This document shows, one piece after another, positions 1 to 4,385 of a stretch of 5,096 nucleotides of DNA. A program made the translations under genes and the position numbers. Source of the DNA: Candidatus Woesearchaeota archaeon (GTDB lineage: Archaea > Nanobdellota > Nanobdellia > Woesearchaeales > GW2011-AR4); contig JACPMT010000078.1 in NCBI GenBank assembly GCA_016185815.1, forward strand, positions 1-5,096. Direction: 5' to 3'. The notes under the pieces are model-generated. The model worked only from the letters and a program-made list of their open reading frames with translations, did no database searches and was not told the origin of the DNA. Each line of letters begins with the position of its first letter. The first letter of the stretch is position 1.

Positions 1-666
1 CAATTCTCTTAAATTTTCATATTTTGAAGGGTCTGCAGGATGGTTTGGAAAATTCCCGTCAAGCTTGAAGTAAAGCGGGATAATTTTTATCGGCAGATTT
101 TTGTAAACTAATGGAATGGTTTTTCCAGCCATTCCGTTGCCGGCATCAGCTGCAATTTTCAGTTTTCTTAATTTTTTGGAATTAATGAATTTTTTTACGT
201 GATTTACGTAATTGCTTAGTATATCTTTTTTGATTATTTTTCCTTTTTTCTTTATTTTTATTTTGCCATATTCATTTTTTTCAATTATTGATTTTATTTT
301 TTTTAGTCCTGTGTCCTCATTGATTGGAACTGCATTGGCTTTGCAGAATTTCAAGCCATTGTATTGCGGCGGATTGTGGGAAGCGGTGAACATTACAGCA
401 GGCTTGTTTAAAAAGCCTGAGGCAAAATAAACAGCATCGGTGCAGACTTCTCCGATAAAAAATGCATTTGCGCCCTGCTCAATGATCCCTTTCATGAATG
501 CTCTGCTAAGCTTTGGGGAAGAAAGCCTCATGTCGGTGCCAACAACAACATACTTTGCTTTCAAGAAATAAACAAATGCCCTGCCAATTTTATAGGCAAC
601 ATCCTCTGTCAGACTTTGGTCGTAAATTCCCCTGACGTCATATGCCTTGAAGATTTCTGATAGCAT
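1..666 (-). CDS. Phosphomannomutase/phosphoglucomutase, N-terminal 222 residues (runs off left edge)
   Basis: This is an alpha-D-phosphohexomutase, which interconverts hexose-6-phosphate and hexose-1-phosphate in the cytoplasm. I translated it by hand because the frame stays open to the window edge. It starts MLSEIFKAYDVRGIY, matching the family's usual F-K-AYDVRG opening. It has the phosphoserine loop TASHNPPQYNG (residues 94-104, catalytic Ser96) and a DGNFPNHPADP motif (203-213) like the family's GxFPxHxPxP loop. The metal-binding DGDxDR loop and the C-terminal sugar-phosphate-binding domain would lie beyond position 1; the usual length is about 450 residues, so about half is seen. Residues 121-170 are very lysine-rich (18 of 50) and the DNA there is extremely AT-rich. 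The ATG at 666 is chosen because it begins exactly at the conserved N-terminus and a TATA-like box lies about 28 bases before it. Mannose versus glucose specificity (ManB, PGM, or a GlmM-like role) cannot be decided from this half. The nearby pyrophosphorylase suggests supply of hexose-1-phosphate for NDP-sugar synthesis. Confidence 0.95.
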   Translation of the reverse strand, partial: MLSEIFKAYDVRGIYDQSLTEDVAYKIGRAFVYFLKAKYVVVGTDMRLSSPKLSRAFMKGIIEQGANAFFIGEVCTDAVYFASGFLNKPAVMFTASHNPPQYNGLKFCKANAVPINEDTGLKKIKSIIEKNEYGKIKIKKKGKIIKKDILSNYVNHVKKFINSKKLRKLKIAADAGNGMAGKTIPLVYKNLPIKIIPLYFKLDGNFPNHPADPSKYENLREL

Positions 667-689
667 TTTGTGTTTTGTATTTTATATTT

Positions 690-699
690 CTTATAAATG
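690..699 (-). promoter_or_regulatory. TATA box of the phosphohexomutase gene
   Basis: Read on the minus strand this is CATTTATAAG, a good archaeal TATA box. Its centre is about 28 bases before the ATG at 666, so transcription would start at or within a few bases of the start codon. No Shine-Dalgarno sequence is visible between box and ATG, which fits a leaderless transcript. This is inferred from spacing and base sequence only. Confidence 0.5.
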
Positions 700-718
700 T
701 TTATTTTGAAGTTAATTC

Positions 719-1114
719 TTAGCGATAGGGATTGTCGATGGCTACACCATTTTTTCTAGATTTTTCTTCGTGTTGTTTTACTTTTTTAGAGCTTGCGATA
801 TAAGTGCAAAATGGTAAAAATTCAGATTTTTCTTTTGCAACTTCACTTGGCAATAACTCATACACTCTTCCATCTTTGGCATAGAGAAATCTAATATTTT
901 CTTTAACAGCAGAACTTCTAGAGTTTCTTTCCCTTATTAGATTATTAGTAGCAATATCTTGTTCACAAACTGATTTTGCAATATTTAAATAAAAAATTCC
1001 TTTTTCAACAAGATAAGCAGCTAATGAAATCGTAACAATAGACCCCCCAACAAGAAGAATATTCTTACCATATTCTCTTACCAAACTTGCAATGTTTCTT
1101 ACATCTATATTCAT
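719..1114 (-). CDS. Hypothetical single-pass membrane protein, 131 residues, AT-rich
   Basis: I do not recognise a family. A short N-terminal segment (1-17) is followed by one hydrophobic stretch at about residues 18-37 (NILLVGGSIVTISLAAYLVE), a likely membrane anchor or uncleaved signal. The remaining roughly 90 residues are charged and hydrophilic, with cysteines at 50 and 103, an FLYAKDGRVYELLPSE segment around 76-91, and a strongly basic/acidic C-terminal tail. By hand count its GC content is about 31%, against roughly 47-50% in sampled lines of glpX and the pyrophosphorylase gene, so it may be a recent arrival or a fast-evolving lineage-specific gene. Support for it being real: a complete frame fitted tightly between two real genes (44 and 52 bases of spacer) and a TATA-like box about 28 bases before its ATG, implying its own leaderless transcript. 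It has no obvious link to sugar metabolism beyond position. Confidence 0.65.
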   Translation of the reverse strand: MNIDVRNIASLVREYGKNILLVGGSIVTISLAAYLVEKGIFYLNIAKSVCEQDIATNNLIRERNSRSSAVKENIRFLYAKDGRVYELLPSEVAKEKSEFLPFCTYIASSKKVKQHEEKSRKNGVAIDNPYR

Positions 1115-1137
1115 TTTATGTCGTTTGATGAGTCAAA

Positions 1138-1146
1138 TATTTAAAA
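1138..1146 (-). promoter_or_regulatory. TATA-like box of the 131-residue membrane protein gene
   Basis: On the minus strand this reads TTTTAAATA, centred about 28 bases before the ATG at 1114. That spacing places the transcription start at the start codon, i.e. a leaderless mRNA, and no Shine-Dalgarno is present. It lies in the 44-base gap after the pyrophosphorylase stop codon, so the gene could also be co-transcribed with that gene. Confidence 0.4.
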
Positions 1147-1158
1147 TCTATCTCTAAA

Positions 1159-2019
1159 TTACCCCGCATCCATCTCGTCTTCCTCAAATTGCGTTATTCC
1201 TTTCCATTTCCTCTCTGCAATCCTGTACCTTTCAATGTTGCCTATGTCAAACCACTGCCCTGCAAAAGGAAAGCCCCTTAATCTTCCCATTTTTGCAAGC
1301 TTCGGGAACACGTCTTTCTCAAGCATTGAAAATCCATTAGGAATCATGTCAATAACTTCAGGCTCGAGAATGTAAAAGCCGGCATTGATAAGATTGGATG
1401 GGGGGTTCGAAGGTTTTTCAACAAATTCTATAATTCTTGAGCCGTCTAATCTTGCAACACCATAATGTGACGGGTCCTCAACAGTTGTCAAGGCTATTGT
1501 AGCAAGGGCATTCTTTCTCTTGTGCAGCCTGAACATTCTCGGGATGTTTATGTTTTTCAATTCGTCGCCGTTGGAAACTATAAAGCTGTCCTTAAGGTAT
1601 TTTCTTGCCAATTTTAAAGGGCCTGCGGTTCCAAGCGGCTCTTTTTCCTCAATATAGGTTATGTTTATGCCGAGCGTGCTTCCATCTCCAAAGTGCTCCT
1701 TTATTTTATCTCGCAAATAGCCAGTGCACAGAACAACATCCCTTATCCCGTATTTCTTAAGCAAGTCAAACAAATGCTCTGTTATCGTCTTGCCTTTGAC
1801 TTCAAGAAGCGCCTTTGGGATTTTGTCTGTCAGGGGCTTCAATCTTGTGCCTCTTCCGCCAACTAACAGGACTGCCTTGCTTGGTATATGCGTGCCAAGC
1901 GATTCAGCAAGCAAAAATTCTATCTCCTGCGACCTGTTTTTTATGTCAACGCCATCAATTCTCTTGTCTATCTGGCTTATCAGATTTTCATCAAGAGTTA
2001 TTGTAATGCGCTCTTTCAT
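1159..2019 (-). CDS. Ribbon-helix-helix domain fused to sugar-phosphate nucleotidyltransferase (NDP-sugar pyrophosphorylase)
   Basis: The enzyme part joins a nucleoside triphosphate to a hexose-1-phosphate, giving an NDP-sugar and pyrophosphate. Signature motifs are all present: nucleotide loop GGRGTRLKPLT (54-64), PKALLEV (68-74), EPLGTAGPL (127-135), NGD (150-152, Asp152 a metal ligand in the family), EKP (201-203), NAGFYILEPEV (212-222) and WFDIGNIERY (256-265). The last resembles GDP-mannose, heptose and dTDP-glucose pyrophosphorylase relatives; exact base and sugar cannot be told. Residues 1-41 look like a ribbon-helix-helix (CopG/Arc) DNA-binding domain: strand RITITLD, helix ENLISQIDKRID, and a second helix after the NRSQEIEFLLAESL motif typical of the fold. 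A six-residue linker then leads straight into the catalytic domain. The fusion is a continuous frame: a TATA box and AGGGGGC leader precede this start, and the next in-frame ATG (Met162) would destroy the enzyme. It is divergent from glpX across a 125-base region. Confidence 0.92.
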   Translation of the reverse strand: MKERITITLDENLISQIDKRIDGVDIKNRSQEIEFLLAESLGTHIPSKAVLLVGGRGTRLKPLTDKIPKALLEVKGKTITEHLFDLLKKYGIRDVVLCTGYLRDKIKEHFGDGSTLGINITYIEEKEPLGTAGPLKLARKYLKDSFIVSNGDELKNINIPRMFRLHKRKNALATIALTTVEDPSHYGVARLDGSRIIEFVEKPSNPPSNLINAGFYILEPEVIDMIPNGFSMLEKDVFPKLAKMGRLRGFPFAGQWFDIGNIERYRIAERKWKGITQFEEDEMDAG

Positions 2020-2024
2020 TAAAT

Positions 2025-2031
2025 GCCCCCT
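2025..2031 (-). promoter_or_regulatory. AGGGGGC ribosome-binding-site-like leader of the RHH-nucleotidyltransferase gene
   Basis: On the minus strand AGGGGGC lies five bases before the ATG at 2019. It supports translation from the start that includes the RHH domain. It is an imperfect Shine-Dalgarno (G-rich rather than GGAGG or GGTGA) but is identical in sequence and spacing to the element in front of the divergent glpX. Confidence 0.5.
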
Positions 2032-2050
2032 TGTTTCCCTGTTTTTAAGG

Positions 2051-2068
2051 TTATTTATAAAGATTTCG
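2051..2068 (-). promoter_or_regulatory. BRE and TATA box of the RHH-nucleotidyltransferase gene
   Basis: On the minus strand the sequence is CGAAATC followed by TTTATAAATAA. CGAAA is close to the archaeal TFB-recognition element and TTTATAAATA to the TATA consensus. The box centre is about 37 bases before the ATG at 2019, predicting a leader of roughly 10-15 bases that contains the AGGGGGC element. Confidence 0.65.
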
Positions 2069-2074
2069 TTTTTT

Positions 2075-2094
2075 GTATGATAAAGTATGATAAA
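2075..2094. repeat. Perfect tandem repeat, 2 x GTATGATAAA, between the divergent promoters; possible operator
   Basis: Two identical 10-base units, GTATGATAAA at 2075-2084 and 2085-2094, abut with no spacer. They fill most of the 27 bases between the BRE of the minus-strand promoter (ends 2068) and the purine-rich BRE of the plus-strand promoter (starts about 2096). A 10-base period puts both units on the same DNA face. Such positioning suits a regulator acting on both genes. That it is an operator, and that the RHH protein binds it, is inference. Confidence 0.5.
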
Positions 2095-2095
2095 T

Positions 2096-2110
2096 GGAAA
2101 AGTTTAAATA
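2096..2110 (+). promoter_or_regulatory. BRE and TATA box of glpX
   Basis: GGAAAAG followed by TTTAAATA gives a purine-rich TFB-recognition element and an archaeal TATA box (2103-2110). The box centre is about 38-40 bases before the ATG at 2145, predicting a start near 2130 and a short leader holding the AGGGGGC element. Confidence 0.65.
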
Positions 2111-2132
2111 TTAGGCGCAAAAACATTTTCTT

Positions 2133-2139
2133 AGGGGGC
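2133..2139 (+). promoter_or_regulatory. AGGGGGC ribosome-binding-site-like leader of glpX
   Basis: AGGGGGC lies five bases before the ATG at 2145, with TTA directly before the ATG. This is the mirror copy of the element in front of the RHH-nucleotidyltransferase gene and supports the chosen start, which also matches the GlpX family N-terminus. Confidence 0.55.
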
Positions 2140-2144
2140 TCTTA

Positions 2145-3101
2145 ATGGACAGGAATTTGGCGCTTGATTTTGTCAGGGCAACTGAAGCTGCTGCTCTAAG
2201 CTCTGCATTGTGGATGGGCAAGGGGAATGAAAAGGCAGCAGACCAGGCTGCAGTTGAGGCAATGAGAAAAGCCTTCAGCATAATTGACATGGACGGCACC
2301 ATCGTCATTGGAGAAGGAGAGCGGGATGAAGCGCCAATGCTTTACATCGGCGAGAAAGTTGGCTCTGGAAAGGGAATGAAGCTTGACATTGCTGTTGATC
2401 CTTTGGAAGGCACGACAATAACAGCAAGAGGCGATCCGAATGCAATGTCTGTCTTTGCAGCAGCGCCTGCCGGCTGCCTGTTAAATGCTCCTGACACTTA
2501 CATGGACAAGATTGCCGTTGGTCCAAAGTGCATTGGCACAATTGATTTGGATGCTTCTGTTGAGGAAAATTTGAATGCTGTTGCTGAAAAGCTTGACAAG
2601 GATATTGAAGAAGTGACTGCCATTGTACTTGACAGGGACAGGCACAAGGAGATTATTGAAAAGATAAGGAAATGCGGCTGTAGGATACGGCTGATACGGG
2701 ATGGGGACATTGCCGGTGCATTGGCGCCTGCAATTGAGGATTCCGGAATTGATATTCTGTTCGGCATTGGTGGTGCCCCGGAAGGAGTGATTGCAGCAGT
2801 TGCATTAAAATGCCTTGGCGGTGAAATCCAGGGAAGGCTTAAGTTCAGGAATGATGAGGAAAAGGGCAGGGCTAAAAGGATGGGCATTGAGGATTTGGAA
2901 AAGAAGTACGCAATAAGCGACCTTGTGCGCAACAACGAGGCAATGTTTGCAGCAACCGGCGTTACAGACGGCACAATACTAAAAGGAGTTCAATTCCTGA
3001 GCCACGGGGCAAAAACCCATTCAATCGTAATGCGCGCAAAGACAAAAACAGTAAGGTTCATAGAAGCGCATCATTCATTCGAGCATTTTCCGGATTATTA
3101 A
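2145..3101 (+). CDS. glpX: Fructose-1,6-bisphosphatase class II (GlpX type)
   Basis: This enzyme hydrolyses fructose-1,6-bisphosphate to fructose-6-phosphate, the committed step of gluconeogenesis, in the cytoplasm. The 318-residue protein aligns by eye with E. coli GlpX (336 residues) from its first residue, and the key residues fall at the same numbers: Asp33, Glu57 and Asp61 (GEGERDEAPMLYIGEKVG), Asp85 and Glu88 (DPLEGT), and Glu213 (GIGGAPEGV). Also conserved are the GCLLNAPDTYMDK, VGP and GTIDL segments, the ARGDPNAMSV region, and FAATGVTDG near residues 268-276. The slightly shorter length comes from a reduced region around residues 230-245, where E. coli has an insertion, and a shorter C-terminus. 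Cofactor is expected to be Mg2+ or Mn2+. Most archaea use the bifunctional type V FBP aldolase/phosphatase instead, so a GlpX here suggests acquisition from bacteria. Aldolase follows on the same strand 242 bases on but with its own candidate promoter. Confidence 0.97.
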   Translation: MDRNLALDFVRATEAAALSSALWMGKGNEKAADQAAVEAMRKAFSIIDMDGTIVIGEGERDEAPMLYIGEKVGSGKGMKLDIAVDPLEGTTITARGDPNAMSVFAAAPAGCLLNAPDTYMDKIAVGPKCIGTIDLDASVEENLNAVAEKLDKDIEEVTAIVLDRDRHKEIIEKIRKCGCRIRLIRDGDIAGALAPAIEDSGIDILFGIGGAPEGVIAAVALKCLGGEIQGRLKFRNDEEKGRAKRMGIEDLEKKYAISDLVRNNEAMFAATGVTDGTILKGVQFLSHGAKTHSIVMRAKTKTVRFIEAHHSFEHFPDY

Positions 3102-3164
3102 TTAAATTGCAATAAGCATTAAAAAACTCAGTAACGAAAAACAAATTAAAAAATCACGAGAGCG

Positions 3165-3191
3165 ACTTTTATAAGTAATCGTAATAAAAGT
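3165..3191 (+). promoter_or_regulatory. Candidate aldolase-operon promoter overlapped by an inverted repeat
   Basis: CTTTTATAAG (3166-3175) is a good archaeal TATA box and would give a transcript starting near 3197, with a leader of about 147 bases before the aldolase ATG. The sequence ACTTTTAT (3165-3172) has a perfect 8-base inverted partner ATAAAAGT (3184-3191) separated by 11 bases. The TATA box is therefore inside the left arm and the right arm lies just before the predicted start. A repressor bound there would block TBP, but the palindrome may be chance in AT-rich DNA. Confidence 0.4.
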
Positions 3192-3221
3192 AAACCGCTT
3201 TAGATTTTTGTTGTAATGTAT

Positions 3222-3287
3222 GGCGAGGCAAAACTTGATGGCAACAAAAGTTTTGCCGAGCACAATATGTTGTGAGGGCGAAGCCCG
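3222..3287 (+). promoter_or_regulatory. Structured leader of aldolase: three consecutive hairpins
   Basis: Three perfect stems lie in a row. Stem 1 is GGCAAAACTT (3227-3236) with AAGTTTTGCC (3248-3257), 10 pairs around an 11-base loop. Stem 2 is CACAA (3261-3265) with TTGTG (3270-3274), a TATG loop. Stem 3 is GGGC (3276-3279) with GCCC (3283-3286), a GAA loop. Short GAG or A spacers separate them. They sit between the upstream TATA box and the aldolase ribosome-binding site, with no T-run after them, so they do not look like a terminator. A riboswitch-like leader, a small RNA, or a dispersed repeat element are all possible; I recognise no known RNA family. Confidence 0.45.
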
Positions 3288-3302
3288 AACGGATTGAAGA
3301 AG

Positions 3303-3312
3303 AAATATAATA
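3303..3312 (+). promoter_or_regulatory. Alternative proximal TATA-like box for aldolase
   Basis: AAATATAATA preceded by purine-rich GAAGAAG is a possible second promoter. It would start transcription near 3333, giving a leader of only about 11 bases and bypassing the hairpins. It would clip or barely include the ribosome-binding site, so it is the weaker candidate. Confidence 0.25.
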
Positions 3313-3331
3313 CCAAAAAATCAAAATTTAT

Positions 3332-3338
3332 GAGGTGA
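3332..3338 (+). promoter_or_regulatory. Strong Shine-Dalgarno sequence of aldolase
   Basis: GAGGTGA is complementary to the usual archaeal 16S rRNA 3' end (UCACCUC) and lies five bases before the ATG at 3344. It decides the start: the upstream in-frame GTG at 3335 is inside this element and cannot be the initiation codon. Confidence 0.8.
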
Positions 3339-3343
3339 ACAAA

Positions 3344-4384
3344 ATGCCAACACAAGAGCTTAAGGCAACAATTAAGGATATGGTTGTTGTTGGAAAGGGA
3401 ATTCTGGCTGCAGACGAAAGCGTCAAGACTGCAACAAAAAGGCTGGCAAGCATTAATGTCGAGTCAACAGACGAAACAAGAAGACAGTACAGGAATTTGA
3501 TGCTGACAACCCCAGAAATTGAAAAATACATCTGCGGAGTGATATTGTTTGAGGAGACATTGCATCAAAAATCCGATAGCGGTGTTTTATTTCCAAAGCT
3601 TTTAACACAAAGAGGCATTGTTCCGGGAATCAAGGTTGATGAAGGGCTTGCTGAATTTGAAGGCTCAATTGAGCAGTACACAAAAGGGCTTGAAGGGTTA
3701 GGGGAGAGGCTTGAAAAATACAAAAATTACGGCTGCAGGTTTGCAAAATGGCGCGCAGTATATCACATCACAGAGAATACTCCCACTGAAATGGCTATCA
3801 AGAGAAATGCGCACGATCTTGCCAAATATGCAAAAATCTGCCAGGAGCATGGCATGGTGCCGATAGTGGAGCCAGAAGTCTTGATTGACGGAACTCATTC
3901 AATTGAAACTTGTCATAAAGTCACGGAGAAGGTTTTAAGGGAGGTTTTTGCAGCGCTAAAAAGAGAGAATGTTGTGATTGACTGCACTATATTAAAGCCA
4001 AGCATGGTTATTTCAGGAAAAGAAGCAAGCAACAGGGCTGGTGTGGATGAGGTTGCGAGGCAGACAATAAAGGTTTTGAAAGCGACTGTGCCTTATGAAC
4101 TTCCAAGCATTAACTTCTTGTCCGGGGGGCAAACTCCGCAAGAGGCAACGGCCCATCTTAACAGGATGCACACCTTAAATGAGAAATTGCCGTGGTATGT
4201 GAGCTTTTCCTATGCAAGGGCATTGCAGGATCCTGCATTAAAGGCATGGCAGGGCAAAGATGAGAATATTTCTAAAGCGCAGCAGGCTTTCCTGAAAAGG
4301 GCAAAGCTAAACAGTTTGGCTACAATGGGCAGGTACACAGAAGACATGGAAAATATGGATTTGGATATGGTTGTTGTCCAATAA
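3344..4384 (+). CDS. Fructose-bisphosphate aldolase, class I (eukaryote/bacterial glycolytic type)
   Basis: The enzyme reversibly condenses dihydroxyacetone phosphate and glyceraldehyde-3-phosphate to fructose-1,6-bisphosphate through a Schiff base, without metal. The 346-residue protein has the classical family motifs in order: GKGILAADES (17-26, Asp24), FEETLHQ (69-75), GIVPGIKVDEG (91-101, Lys98), FAKWRAVY (133-140, Lys136), PIVEPEVL (173-180), the active-site lysine in TILKPSMV (215-222, Lys218), and phosphate-binding LSGGQ (259-263). It lacks the C-terminal tyrosine of animal enzymes and ends in VVVQ. Length is typical (about 340-365). Archaea normally use the unrelated-looking DhnA/FbaB-type class I enzyme or the bifunctional FBP aldolase/phosphatase, so this gene probably came by transfer. 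It is followed after one base by gap, indicating an operon. The leader has hairpins and two possible promoters. Confidence 0.96.
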   Translation: MPTQELKATIKDMVVVGKGILAADESVKTATKRLASINVESTDETRRQYRNLMLTTPEIEKYICGVILFEETLHQKSDSGVLFPKLLTQRGIVPGIKVDEGLAEFEGSIEQYTKGLEGLGERLEKYKNYGCRFAKWRAVYHITENTPTEMAIKRNAHDLAKYAKICQEHGMVPIVEPEVLIDGTHSIETCHKVTEKVLREVFAALKRENVVIDCTILKPSMVISGKEASNRAGVDEVARQTIKVLKATVPYELPSINFLSGGQTPQEATAHLNRMHTLNEKLPWYVSFSYARALQDPALKAWQGKDENISKAQQAFLKRAKLNSLATMGRYTEDMENMDLDMVVVQ

Positions 4385-4385
4385 A

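Noticed and set aside
212..430. Plus-strand 72-codon frame with a hydrophobic N-terminus
   Set aside because: It is antisense to the phosphohexomutase gene; its phenylalanine-rich start is simply the complement of the lysine codons there.
1724..2080. Plus-strand 118-codon frame
   Set aside because: It is antisense to the RHH-nucleotidyltransferase gene and crosses its promoter; no recognisable protein features.
2075..2094. Start of a CRISPR array
   Set aside because: Only two 10-base units with no spacer between them; CRISPR repeats are longer and separated by unique spacers.
2498..2974. Minus-strand 158-codon frame
   Set aside because: Antisense to glpX, whose family residues are fully conserved in the other strand; serine-rich shadow composition.
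3227..3257. Rho-independent-type terminator after glpX
   Set aside because: The 10-pair stem lacks a following T-run, is over 120 bases past the glpX stop and lies after a candidate promoter; a leader structure fits better.
3234..3275. Box C/D guide RNA (TGATGG resembling a C box)
   Set aside because: No proper TGATGA box and no paired D or C'/D' boxes at guide spacing.
3335..3343. GTG start for aldolase, adding three residues at the N-terminus
   Set aside because: The GTG lies inside the GAGGTGA Shine-Dalgarno sequence; the ATG at 3344 is correctly spaced from it and matches the family N-terminus.
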